Source: Eubacterium sp. (GTDB lineage: Bacteria > Bacillota > Clostridia > Lachnospirales > Lachnospiraceae). From it: a stretch of 39,395 nucleotides of DNA. The notes beneath the pieces were generated by a model that saw only the letters and a list, made by a program, of their open reading frames with translations, was not told the DNA's origin and made no database searches. How positions within the stretch are numbered: the first letter of the stretch is position 1; the number at the start of each line of letters is the position of its first letter. Position numbers and translations under genes: made by a program. Of this stretch, positions 1 to 6,850 are shown piece after piece. Where the stretch lies: NCBI GenBank assembly GCA_022794015.1, contig JAAWDZ010000004.1, forward strand, positions 1 to 39,395. The letters are read 5' to 3'.

Positions 1-139
1 AGTTCAGCCTTCCGGCTTCACTGTTACGGAATCCGCCCATTTAAAGTTTGCCATACGGCAAAGGGGCGGATTCCACTTAAGCCTTTACGCATTCTCACGG
101 ACTTTGCAGCAGGTGCAAAGTCCTGGGCTGAACTGTTAC
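1..139. repeat. Hairpin-module mobile repeat, full-length copy (left tip outside window)
   Basis: The right end is GGCTGAACTGTTAC, ending at 139. The left edge AGTTCAGCC is its inverted partner and probably lacks only its first five bases (GTAAC), which lie before the window. Inside are a minimal terminal hairpin (1-27), a long stem pairing 28-38 with 64-74 around an inner hairpin (47-52 with 57-62), and a perfect 10-bp stem at roughly 100-124 (GGACTTTGCA with TGCAAAGTCC). Read on the minus strand it contains all the modules seen separately at 38950-39093, 39101-39170 and 25666-25697, so it looks like the fullest copy. Its left target duplication cannot be checked. It has no coding capacity. 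Confidence 0.8.
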
Positions 140-168
140 AAAGATTACACTAATTTTTCAAAAAAATG

Positions 169-196
169 TTGTAATATAATTTTTTTGTGATATAAT
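169..196 (+). promoter_or_regulatory. Promoter of tRNA-Gly
   Basis: TTGTAA at 169-174 and TATAAT at 191-196 are separated by 16 bp. The tRNA begins 12 bp after the -10 box, so transcription probably starts only a few bases before it. The promoter lies 30 bp to the right of the repeat element. Confidence 0.75.
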
Positions 197-207
197 ACTT
201 TTTGTAG

Positions 208-278
208 GCAGATATAGTATATCGGTAGTACATCAGCTTCCCAAGCTGAGGGGGTGGGTTCGACTCCCATTATCTGCT
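208..278 (+). tRNA. tRNA-Gly (anticodon CCC)
   Basis: The acceptor strands GCAGATA (208-214) and TATCTGC (271-277) pair fully, and T278 is the discriminator. The anticodon stem TCAGC/GCTGA encloses the loop TTCCCAA, giving anticodon CCC. The T arm GTGGG-TTCGACT-CCCAT carries the TTCGA motif, and the D loop has GGTAGT. The CCA end is not encoded. The 71-nt length fits a glycine tRNA. It stands alone, with its own promoter and terminator. Confidence 0.93.
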
Positions 279-281
279 TTT

Positions 282-333
282 AGTCTGGAATCCGTTATCC
301 GCAAGGAGCCGACGGTTTATCCCAGACTTTTTT
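282..333 (+). terminator. Rho-independent terminator after tRNA-Gly
   Basis: AGTCTGG (282-288) pairs with CCAGACT (322-328), and a run of T follows to 333. The wide loop contains a smaller CCG/CGG pairing. It lies just after the tRNA and can end its transcript. Confidence 0.75.
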
Positions 334-941
334 ATTGCTTTTTGCATGGATTTTTCATTATAAGCGCCGGGGAAGCGCCGAACATGTCCGGTCGTTTGCT
401 TGAGAGAGGGTGTCTGAAATGTCAGATCAATTTTTATTAAATGTTAAAGCGACAGTCCCCTGTGTAGAGCTATCTATTTCCCGACAGCCCCATGAGCATA
501 CGTTCTTCACCAATTTCCTGATTCTCCTGATCGCGCATTAACAACGTCATATATTCGTTCTCCACTCCGTTTGGGTCCGTGCCAAACGGACATTCACTGG
601 ATGTCCGGCACCCTCCATTTCCTTCTCCTTATTGTCTGTGCTGTGCCAATGGTGATTGTTTTTTTACCGAGCTCCTTTGAAAATATTATACGGACCATTC
701 GTCTAACATACAGTGGAATCATTGCAGAAGCGCCTAAAAAGCGCCGGAAATCCGAGTGGAATACGCCTGCTGCTGTTCACGTTTTTTGGAAGGGGTCAAA
801 TACCTTTTTGCAGCAGTCCATTGTTTACAGGCGTTGCGGCAGGAGCAGGCGGTGATTTGGACTTTGGGGCAATTCATTGCCGGAATATTTTCGATGGTTT
901 CTAACTGCTATAATATGATACCCTGCATTATGTGGTTTTGA
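334..941. other. Gene-poor stretch, possibly decayed coding remnants
   Basis: No reading frame here has a good ribosome site and recognisable product. Two patches look protein-like. On the minus strand a frame ending at 470-472 reads MRDQENQEIGEERMLMGL near its end, without a usable start. On the plus strand about 756-941 reads VKYLFAAVHCLQAL followed by IWTLGQFIAGIFSMVS, also without a ribosome site. They may be gene fragments left by an excised or decayed accessory element, but I cannot assign either to a family. The nearest positioned signal is the promoter at 978. Confidence 0.3.
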
Positions 942-977
942 AAACTATATAATGCAAATACAAAAAGCCAAATTAGA

Positions 978-1006
978 TTGACACGAAAACCAAATAATGA
1001 TAGCAT
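978..1006 (+). promoter_or_regulatory. Promoter of the nitronate monooxygenase-like gene and ispF
   Basis: A perfect -35 box TTGACA (978-983) and TAGCAT (1001-1006) are separated by 17 bp. The start codon follows 40 bp downstream, behind AAGGAAGG. TGGTTTT at 932-938 and GAAAACCA at 985-992 form an imperfect inverted pair around this promoter and could be an operator, but that is a guess. Confidence 0.6.
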
Positions 1007-1046
1007 ATGAAGTAGAGAACAGAAACCGGACAAAGGAAGGTAAAAG

Positions 1047-2102
1047 ATGATGATGGAAAAGTTGATAATCGGAAATAAAACAGCAAAATTGCCTATTATT
1101 CAGGGAGGGATGGGAGTTGGTGTCAGTCGTTCCGGATTAGCGGGGGCTGTTGCTGCAGAAGGCGGAATTGGCGTCATTTCTACGGCGCAAATTGGGTATG
1201 ATGAACCGGGCTTTGAGACAAACCAGAAGGAGTGCAACAGAAATGCGATTGAAAAACATGTAAAGAAAGCTTTAGAACAGGCCAAAGGGGGCCTTGTGGG
1301 CGTTAATATTATGGTCGCATTAAAAGATTATGCAGATCATGTGAAAACAGCAGTAAAAGCGGGAGCAGATGTCATAATTTCCGGGGCAGGGCTTCCGGTG
1401 GAGCTGCCGGGGCTTGTAGAAGGCTTCCATACTAAAATTGCCCCTATTGTATCTACAGAAAAAGCTGCGCACGTTATTTTGAAAATGTGGGAGCGTAAAT
1501 ATCACAGAACGGCGGATTTTGTTATAATAGAAGGGCCAAAGGCGGGAGGTCATCTTGGTTTTTCAAGAGAGCAGCTGTTAAATGGGGAAATGCAGGAATA
1601 TGATTCTGAAATTGTAAAAATCATTCGGACTGTGAAAGAGTACAGCGCAAAATTTGGCTGTAAAATACCAGTCATTGTTGCGGGCGGGATCTTTTCGCGA
1701 AATGATGTTTCCCATGCGTTACAGCTTGGAGCGGACGGCGTACAGGTGGCGTCTAAGTTTGTAGCCACAGAAGAATGTGACGCGGATGAGGCTTATAAAG
1801 AAGCATATATTCATGCAAAAGCATCCGATGTGGAAATTATTGAGAGTCCGGTAGGGATGCCGGGGCGTGCTTTGAGAAACGCATTTTTAGAGCAGGTCGG
1901 GAAGAGTACAGCCGTAGTCGAAAAATGTTATGGCTGTCTGGCCAAGTGTAATCCGGCCAGAATACCGTACTGTATTACTGACGCACTGATCAGGGCTGTA
2001 AAAGGCGATACGGAGCACGGTCTGATATTTTGCGGTGCAGATGTCGGAAAAATCAACAGAATATCAACGGTACATGAGGTTATGCAGGAGTTGATCGTAT
2101 AA
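1047..2102 (+). CDS. Nitronate monooxygenase / FabK-like FMN-dependent enzyme
   Basis: This 351-residue cytosolic TIM-barrel protein belongs to the nitronate monooxygenase/2-nitropropane dioxygenase family, which also includes the enoyl-ACP reductase FabK. Family marks are the N-terminal PIIQGGMGVGVS loop (about residues 16-27), the GLVGVNIMVA strand, EGPKAGGHLG (FMN phosphate region with the family histidine) and VIVAGGIFSRNDV followed by GADGVQVASKF near the C-terminal half. A Cys-containing tail (CYGCLAKCNP) is common in clostridial members. Three ATG codons lie in a row. The first is used here, 6 bases after AAGGAAGG. It is not in a fatty-acid gene cluster, so nitronate oxidation or another flavin reaction is more likely than FabK function. 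The substrate is unknown. ispF follows after 31 bp with no terminator. Confidence 0.88.
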   Translation: MMMEKLIIGNKTAKLPIIQGGMGVGVSRSGLAGAVAAEGGIGVISTAQIGYDEPGFETNQKECNRNAIEKHVKKALEQAKGGLVGVNIMVALKDYADHVKTAVKAGADVIISGAGLPVELPGLVEGFHTKIAPIVSTEKAAHVILKMWERKYHRTADFVIIEGPKAGGHLGFSREQLLNGEMQEYDSEIVKIIRTVKEYSAKFGCKIPVIVAGGIFSRNDVSHALQLGADGVQVASKFVATEECDADEAYKEAYIHAKASDVEIIESPVGMPGRALRNAFLEQVGKSTAVVEKCYGCLAKCNPARIPYCITDALIRAVKGDTEHGLIFCGADVGKINRISTVHEVMQELIV

Positions 2103-2133
2103 AAATGAAACAAAGAGATGAAAGGAGAAATGG

Positions 2134-2664
2134 ATGCGGGTAGGTATTGGATATGACGTACACAAACTGACAGAAGGCAGGAGGTTAATCCTTGGCGGAG
2201 TTGAGGTGGAGCATACACTGGGGCTGCTGGGGCATTCAGATGCAGACGTGCTGCTTCATGCGATTATGGATGCTTTGCTGGGAGCGGCAGCGCTGGGAGA
2301 TATCGGGAAACATTTTCCGGATACAGACGAAGCATACAGGGGAATTTCCAGTATAAAGCTTTTGGAACATGTGGGAGGCCTGATGGAAGAGAACGGTTAT
2401 TATGTGGAAAATATTGACGCGACCATTGTTGCACAAAAGCCAAAGCTGCGGCCTTATATTGAAAAGATGGAGGAAAACATTGCGCGTGTGTTAAAGCTTC
2501 AGAAGAACCAGGTGAATGTAAAGGCAACTACAGAAGAAGGGCTGGGATTTACCGGGACGCAGGAAGGAATATCAGCACAGGCAGTCTGTGCGTTGGGTAT
2601 GTTTTATGAAAACAGCGTGGATGTTTCCGGAGGATGTGCCGGGTGTCAGGGGTGCAGAGGGTAA
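2134..2664 (+). CDS. ispF: 2-C-methyl-D-erythritol 2,4-cyclodiphosphate synthase
   Basis: IspF converts CDP-ME 2-phosphate to the cyclic diphosphate in the non-mevalonate isoprenoid pathway. The 176-residue protein shows the family metal site D8-V-H10 and H42 within [11 protein letters not shown], then [11 protein letters not shown], and the C-terminal [20 protein letters not shown] block. The start sits after GAAAGGAG. IspF normally ends shortly after the AVCAL segment, usually near 155-160 residues. Here about 18 residues follow, with four Cys in an arrangement like CAGCQGC. The stop codon lies at the edge of a possible repeat remnant (2662-2684), so the tail could be natural or altered by an insertion. 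It is probably co-transcribed with the gene upstream. In Bacillus ispF also precedes cysE-cysS, with gltX between; gltX is absent here. Confidence 0.95.
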   Translation: MRVGIGYDVHKLTEGRRLILGGVEVEHTLGLLGHSDADVLLHAIMDALLGAAALGDIGKHFPDTDEAYRGISSIKLLEHVGGLMEENGYYVENIDATIVAQKPKLRPYIEKMEENIARVLKLQKNQVNVKATTEEGLGFTGTQEGISAQAVCALGMFYENSVDVSGGCAGCQGCRG

Positions 2665-2684
2665 GCCGTAGGCAAAACTGTTAC
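2662..2684. repeat. Possible remnant of the hairpin-module repeat
   Basis: AAGCCGTAGGC is identical to a block in the element at 38950-39093 and is followed by AAAACTGTTAC, close to that family's right end. No left half and no target duplication is visible. It begins inside the ispF stop region and lies just upstream of the truncated T-box. Confidence 0.45.
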
Positions 2685-2713
2685 GATGAGCCGGATCCAT
2701 TATAATAAAACTG

Positions 2714-2741
2714 TTGACAAAACCCTACTGTAGCGCATAAA
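2714..2741 (+). promoter_or_regulatory. Probable promoter of the cysE-sigH operon
   Basis: A perfect TTGACA lies at 2714-2719. The -10 is less clear: CATAAA (2736-2741, spacing 16) or TAAACT (2738-2743, spacing 18). Transcription would start near 2750, only a few bases before the first hairpin of the T-box, which leaves no room for Stem I. Confidence 0.5.
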
Positions 2742-2753
2742 CTATTATAGAAC

Positions 2754-2836
2754 AAAAGCGACGGATAAAAAGCAATCGCTTTTAAGAGGGTGGAACCGCG
2801 GATAACTTCGTCTCTTGATCTGAGGCGGAGTTTTTT
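2754..2836 (+). promoter_or_regulatory. T-box expression platform without visible Stem I
   Basis: The T-box core AGGGTGGAACCGCGG at 2787-2801 is an almost perfect match to the family consensus. An 8-bp hairpin precedes it (AAAAGCGA 2754-2761 with TCGCTTTT 2776-2783), in the position of Stem III. A terminator follows: AACTTCGTCTC (2804-2814) pairs over 11 bp with GAGGCGGAGTT (2822-2832), then a T run to 2836. The alternative antiterminator pairs AAGAG (2784-2788) with CTCTT (2812-2816). Known T-boxes read tRNA charging through the specifier loop of Stem I; nothing like it fits between the promoter and 2754. By position the cognate tRNA would be tRNA-Cys, but no specifier codon can be read. Confidence 0.88.
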
Positions 2837-2876
2837 ATGATACAGGAAACTTTGTCCTTTGCATCATAAAAGCCCT

Positions 2877-3080
2877 ATGGGGAATACGCACTGTGCTCTG
2901 AGGAAATGTGGCTGCTGTTGCAGTTGTGCTCCGGGGAGGGTGCGCATCAGGACGCGCACTTTTTTGTATGACAGGAAACCGCAAAATAAGAAGGAAGATG
3001 AATATGCGATTTTTCGATTTTGTAAAGGAAGAAATTCAGGTGATACAGGAGAGAGATCCGGCGATCAAATCGCCCCTTGA
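2877..3080 (+). CDS. Candidate Cys-rich leader peptide upstream of and overlapping cysE
   Basis: From ATG 2877 a 67-codon frame reads with a dense cysteine cluster at about residues 11-17 (C-G-C-C-C-S-C, codons 2907-2927), just before the terminator hairpin at 2940-2965. A TTG at 2859 in the same frame, 10 bases after AGGAAA, could be an alternative start. The frame runs out of phase 77 bp past the cysE start. Cys codons directly before a terminator and in front of cysteine genes are the expected layout of ribosome-mediated attenuation. Against this, the ATG has no good ribosome site, and TG-rich sequence can give Cys codons by chance. Confidence 0.3.
   Translation: MGNTHCALRKCGCCCSCAPGRVRIRTRTFLYDRKPQNKKEDEYAIFRFCKGRNSGDTGERSGDQIAP
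2940..2965 (+). terminator. Second attenuator/terminator in the cysE leader
   Basis: GTGCGC (2940-2945) pairs with GCGCAC (2954-2959) around an 8-base loop and is followed by six T (2960-2965). G-T pairs can lengthen the stem. It sits 39 bp before the cysE start and 100 bp after the T-box terminator, so the operon leader has two consecutive termination points. Confidence 0.65.
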
Positions 3081-3690
3081 AGTATTCTTATACCCGGCTT
3101 TTTGGGTTATGTTAAGCTACCGCAGGGCACACAGGCTTTACGAGAGAGGGCATTTTCTGCGCGCACGGCGGATATCGCAGCGGGCAGCCAGAAAGACCGG
3201 CATTGAGATCCATCCGGGAGCTGTAATCGGCAAGGGTTTTTTTATTGATCACGGCAGCGGTGTGATCATTGGGGAAACGACGATTATAGGCGATAATGTA
3301 ACTCTCTATCAGGGAGTGACGTTAGGCGGGACCGGTAAGGAAACGGGAAAGAGGCATCCGACGCTCTGTGATAATGTAATGGTGAGCGCTGGCGCGAAAA
3401 TTCTGGGTTCGTTTACGATTGGGGAGAATTCCAAAATTGGGGCGGGGAGCGTGGTGCTGGAAGAGGTGCCGCCGAATTGTACCGTTGTGGGCGTTCCGGG
3501 ACGGATTGTGAAACGGGATAATCAGAAGGTTCCGCGGAGTGATATGGATCAAATCCATTTACCGGATCCGGTCAAAGAGGACATTACAGCGCTGCAGCAT
3601 GAGAATACGGCGCTGTACAATAAGATAGTGGATTTGGAAATGCAGTTAAAAGAATTAACAAAGGAGGCCAGAAAAAATGAAGGTTTATAA
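3004..3690 (+). CDS. cysE: Serine O-acetyltransferase
   Basis: CysE acetylates L-serine with acetyl-CoA, the first step of cysteine synthesis. The protein is about 228 residues, close to the usual Gram-positive length. The N-terminal helical part (FFDFVKEEIQVIQERDPA) is followed by a left-handed beta-helix made of hexapeptide repeats, with GIEIHPGAVIGKGFFIDHGSG carrying the catalytic His-Asp region and ETTIIGDNVTLYQGVTLGGTG after it. The C-terminal tail beyond VPGRIVK is a charged helix. ATG 3004 is chosen because AAGGA (2991-2995) lies 8 bases before it; ATG 2998 is only 2 bases away. It is the first gene of the operon and overlaps cysS by 14 bp, indicating translational coupling. Confidence 0.95.
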   Translation: MRFFDFVKEEIQVIQERDPAIKSPLEVFLYPAFWVMLSYRRAHRLYERGHFLRARRISQRAARKTGIEIHPGAVIGKGFFIDHGSGVIIGETTIIGDNVTLYQGVTLGGTGKETGKRHPTLCDNVMVSAGAKILGSFTIGENSKIGAGSVVLEEVPPNCTVVGVPGRIVKRDNQKVPRSDMDQIHLPDPVKEDITALQHENTALYNKIVDLEMQLKELTKEARKNEGL

Positions 3691-5083
3691 TACGCTGTCC
3701 AGGCAAAAGGAAGAGTTTATCCCGTTAGAAGAGGGCAAGGTAAAGATGTATGTGTGCGGGCCGACCGTATACAATTACATCCATATTGGCAATGCGAGGC
3801 CAATGATTGTATTTGATACAGTCAGGCGATATCTGGAGTATAAAGGATTTGATGTAAATTTTGTATCCAATTTTACGGATGTAGACGATAAGATCATCAA
3901 AAAGGCAATAGAAGAAGGAAGCAGCGCCGAAGAAGTGGCGCAGCGTTTTATCAAAGAGTGCAAAAAAGATATGGAAGGCATGAATGTCCGTCCTGCAACG
4001 GCGCATCCGCTGGCAACGCAGGAAATTGGCGGAATGATTGAAATGATTTCCAAACTGATTGAAAAGGGATATGCGTATGCCACAGAGGACGGAACTGTAT
4101 ATTACAGGACACGTAAGTTCGCAGAGTACGGCAAGCTTTCCCATAAGAATATTGACGACTTGCAGGCGGGTCACAGGGATATCAGGGTGACTGGGGATTT
4201 GAAGGAAGATGCTTTGGATTTTGTACTCTGGAAGCCCAAAAAAGAAGGGGAGCCGTACTGGGAATCTCCGTGGGGAGACGGGCGTCCTGGCTGGCATATT
4301 GAGTGCTCGGTTATGTCCAAGAAATATCTGGGAGATGAGATTGATATCCATGCAGGGGGCGAGGATTTGATTTTTCCGCATCACGAAAATGAAATTGCCC
4401 AGAGTGAAGCCGCCAATGGCGTGCCGTTTTCCAAATACTGGATGCACAATGCCTTTTTAAATATAGATAATAAAAAAATGTCCAAATCTGCAGGCAACTT
4501 CTTTACGGTGCGCGAGGTGGCTGCGAAGTATGATCTGCAGGTACTGCGGTTTTTTATGCTGAGTGCGCAGTACAGAAGTCCGCTGAATTTCAGCGCAGAT
4601 TTGATGGAAGCTGCGAAAAATGGCCTGGAGCGGATTGTGACCGCTGCGGAAAACCTGCGTCATCTTATGAAGACGGCAAAAGAGGGTGCGCCTACCGAAG
4701 GGGAAGCAGCGCTGTTAAAAGAAGCCGCGGTATATACACAGAAGTTTGAAGACGCCATGGAGGATGACTTTAATACCGCTGATGCCGTATCGGCCGTATT
4801 TGAGCTGGTGAAATTTATCAATACGAATGCTGCTTCTGAAAATACGGATGCTTATTTTAAGGAACTGTATGGGCAGATGGAAGCGCTCTGCAATGTGCTT
4901 GGAATTATTCTTGAAAAAGAAGAAGAGATGTTAGACGAAGAAATTGAGAATCTGATCGCAGAGCGTAAACAGGCCAGAAAAGAGAAGAATTTTGCCCGTG
5001 CAGATGAGATCCGCGACGCTTTGCTGGAAAAGGGAATTCAGTTAAAAGATACCAGGGAAGGTGTACAATGGAAACGGATATAA
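3677..5083 (+). CDS. cysS: Cysteinyl-tRNA synthetase
   Basis: This class I synthetase charges tRNA-Cys. The 468 residues match the family length. It has the zinc ligand C27 in MYVCGPTVYN, the HIGH motif as HIGN (36-39), the zinc-site segments WHIECSVMS and HAGGEDLIFPHHENE, and KMSKS at 267-271. The DALR-type helical domain and a short C-terminal part (EEEIENLIAERKQARKEKNF) follow. The start has AAGGAGG 9 bases upstream, inside cysE. It ends inside mrnC (16-bp overlap). Together with the T-box this makes a unit that couples cysteine synthesis and use to cysteine supply. Confidence 0.97.
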   Translation: MKVYNTLSRQKEEFIPLEEGKVKMYVCGPTVYNYIHIGNARPMIVFDTVRRYLEYKGFDVNFVSNFTDVDDKIIKKAIEEGSSAEEVAQRFIKECKKDMEGMNVRPATAHPLATQEIGGMIEMISKLIEKGYAYATEDGTVYYRTRKFAEYGKLSHKNIDDLQAGHRDIRVTGDLKEDALDFVLWKPKKEGEPYWESPWGDGRPGWHIECSVMSKKYLGDEIDIHAGGEDLIFPHHENEIAQSEAANGVPFSKYWMHNAFLNIDNKKMSKSAGNFFTVREVAAKYDLQVLRFFMLSAQYRSPLNFSADLMEAAKNGLERIVTAAENLRHLMKTAKEGAPTEGEAALLKEAAVYTQKFEDAMEDDFNTADAVSAVFELVKFINTNAASENTDAYFKELYGQMEALCNVLGIILEKEEEMLDEEIENLIAERKQARKEKNFARADEIRDALLEKGIQLKDTREGVQWKRI

Positions 5084-5502
5084 ATGCTTATATTAAAAGG
5101 CAGTTTGGGGTGGAAGAGGTGGATATCCGTACGTATTCACCTCTTGCGCTTGCGTATATCGGAGATGGGGTGTTTGATCTTGTTATTCGCTCCGTAATCG
5201 TGGGACGGGGCAATACCGGGGCGAGCCGACTTCATCATAGGACAAGCCATATTGTAAAAGCGCATACGCAGGCGAAGATAGCGGAAAGTCTGCTGCCACA
5301 TCTGACAGAGGAAGAGGCCACAGTTTACCGCAGGGGCCGCAATGCCCATTCTCCAACTATGGCCAAAAATGCTACGATGTCGGATTACCGCAAAGCAACC
5401 GGACTGGAGGCATTGTTTGGTTATTTGTATCTTGCAGGGCAGTTTGAGCGCATTGTGTCCCTGATCCGGGAGGGGCTTGTACAAACAGGGGAAAGGATAT
5501 AG
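5068..5502 (+). CDS. mrnC: Mini-ribonuclease III
   Basis: Mini-III is an RNase III-type catalytic domain without the double-stranded-RNA-binding domain. In Bacillus it matures 23S rRNA ends. The 144-residue protein has the signature LALAYIGDGVFDLVIR (about 27-42), with the catalytic acidic residues in the GDGVFD segment, and the second acidic cluster near GLEALFGYLYL toward the C-terminus. RGRNAHSPTMAKNA between them is typical of the family. It overlaps cysS by 16 bp and is followed 3 bp later by rlmB, the same order as in Bacillus. Confidence 0.95.
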   Translation: METDINAYIKRQFGVEEVDIRTYSPLALAYIGDGVFDLVIRSVIVGRGNTGASRLHHRTSHIVKAHTQAKIAESLLPHLTEEEATVYRRGRNAHSPTMAKNATMSDYRKATGLEALFGYLYLAGQFERIVSLIREGLVQTGERI

Positions 5503-5505
5503 AAG

Positions 5506-6252
5506 ATGGAAAACGAAACATTAAAAATAGAAGGCAGGAACGCCGTATTAGAAGCATTTCGTTCCGGGAAAACCGTAGATAAGCTGTACGTCTTAAGCGG
5601 CTGCAAAGACGGCCCCATACAGACTGTTTTGCGGGAAGCCAAAAAACAGGATACGATTGTAAATTTTGTGGCAAAGGAGCGGTTAGATCAGCTTTCCGAA
5701 ACAAAAAAGCATCAGGGGGCGATTGCAGTCTGTGCCGCATATGCGTATGCGTCGGTAGAAGAAATGCTGCAAAGAGCAAAGGACAAAGGAGAGCCGCCAT
5801 TTTTATTTTTATTGGATGATATTGAAGATCCACACAATCTGGGCGCAATTATCCGAACGGCAAACCTGTCCGGTGCACACGGCGTTATTATTCCCAAACG
5901 CAGGGCGGCAGGGTTAACCGCAGTTGTAGCAAAGGCGTCCGCCGGTGCGTTGAATTATACGCCGGTAGCGAAAGTGACAAACCTGGTCCAGACAATGAAG
6001 GAGCTGAAAAAAGAAGGGTTATGGTTTGTATGCGGAGATATGGGAAGCAGACCAATGTACGAATTGGATATGACAGGACCGATTGGCCTTGTGATCGGAA
6101 GCGAGGGAAACGGTGTTTCCAGACTGGTAAAGGAAAGCTGTGATTTTGCTGCTTCGATACCGACAAGAGGCGATATTGATTCACTGAATGCTTCGGTGGC
6201 TGCGGGAGTATTGGCATTTGAAATTTTACGCCAGAGAGGTGCAGAAAAATAA
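5506..6252 (+). CDS. rlmB: 23S rRNA (guanosine-2'-O-)-methyltransferase RlmB-like (TrmH family)
   Basis: This 248-residue SPOUT methyltransferase has an N-terminal substrate-binding domain (EGRNAVLEAFRSGKTVDKLYVL) and the C-terminal trefoil-knot domain. The knot motifs are LLDDIEDPHNLGAIIRTA (motif 1, with the catalytic Asn and Arg), GLVIGSEGNGVSRLV (motif 2) and IPTRGDIDSLNASVAAGVLAFE (motif 3). The family methylates a 2'-hydroxyl in 23S rRNA using S-adenosylmethionine. The gene has GGAAAGGA upstream and its stop codon touches the sigH start. In Bacillus the gene rae1 (yacP) lies between rlmB and sigH; it is missing here. Confidence 0.93.
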   Translation: MENETLKIEGRNAVLEAFRSGKTVDKLYVLSGCKDGPIQTVLREAKKQDTIVNFVAKERLDQLSETKKHQGAIAVCAAYAYASVEEMLQRAKDKGEPPFLFLLDDIEDPHNLGAIIRTANLSGAHGVIIPKRRAAGLTAVVAKASAGALNYTPVAKVTNLVQTMKELKKEGLWFVCGDMGSRPMYELDMTGPIGLVIGSEGNGVSRLVKESCDFAASIPTRGDIDSLNASVAAGVLAFEILRQRGAEK

Positions 6253-6849
6253 ATGGCAGATTATACGCATTGTTCAGACGAAGAGCTGATTGCAAGACTT
6301 CGGAAAAACGAATACGGGATTATGGATTATATTTTAAGCAAGTACAAGCCGCTTGTCCGCAGACGTGCTAATGCGCTGTATCTGATCGGCGCAGATACGG
6401 ATGATCTGATTCAGGAAGGCATGATTGGGCTGTTTAAAGCAATCCAGGAATACCAATTGGAAAAAGGCACGTCGTTCTGTCATTTTGCCGGCCTGTGCGT
6501 AGAGCGGCAGATGTATACAGCGGTAGAAGCATCCAGACGCAAAAAACATTCTCCTTTAAACTCCTATATTTCATTTGATTCTTCGGACGATTATGGCGTA
6601 GCGCTCGCGGACGTGCTTGCCGGAGGGGCGGAAGAAAATCCGGAGAGCCTTTTGATTGGGAGAGAAGATATTGAACAGAGATTTCTGATATTGAGGGAAA
6701 GTTTAAGCAAAATGGAAAAACAGGTATTTGACTACATGCTTAAGGGATTTGACTATCGTCAGATTGCAGAAAAAATGGGAAAATCTCCCAAGGCAATCGA
6801 CAATGCGATACAGAGGATGCGTGCGAAAGCAGAAGGAATAGAACGGTAA
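6253..6849 (+). CDS. sigH: RNA polymerase sporulation sigma factor SigH
   Basis: A sigma-70 family protein of 198 residues, somewhat shorter than Bacillus SigH. Region 2 is clear (MDYILSKYKPLVRRRAN, then DTDDLIQEGMIGLFKAIQEY for core binding and -10 recognition), followed by a short linker and region 4 (MEKQVFDYMLKGFDYRQIAEKMGKSPKAIDNAIQRMR), a helix-turn-helix for the -35 element. SigH directs early stationary-phase and sporulation transcription, and its presence suggests a spore-forming lineage. The ATG directly follows the rlmB stop, with GAGAGG upstream inside rlmB. It is the last gene before a strong terminator, so readthrough of the cysteine-responsive leader would also affect SigH unless it has an internal promoter. 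Confidence 0.92.
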   Translation: MADYTHCSDEELIARLRKNEYGIMDYILSKYKPLVRRRANALYLIGADTDDLIQEGMIGLFKAIQEYQLEKGTSFCHFAGLCVERQMYTAVEASRRKKHSPLNSYISFDSSDDYGVALADVLAGGAEENPESLLIGREDIEQRFLILRESLSKMEKQVFDYMLKGFDYRQIAEKMGKSPKAIDNAIQRMRAKAEGIER

Positions 6850-6850
6850 G

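Noticed and set aside
2837-2869. Ten-codon frame starting just after the T-box terminator with GGCGGAG upstream
   Set aside because: The apparent ribosome site is the terminator stem itself and the peptide has no Cys or other regulatory codons.
2908-3003. N-terminal extension of CysE to an upstream in-frame ATG
   Set aside because: The added residues do not resemble CysE, would be translated through the terminator hairpin, and the upstream ATG has no ribosome site, whereas 3004 has one at ideal distance.
3725-4447. Long open frame on the minus strand inside cysS
   Set aside because: It lies entirely within a well-supported synthetase gene, has no ribosome site and its translation shows no family features.
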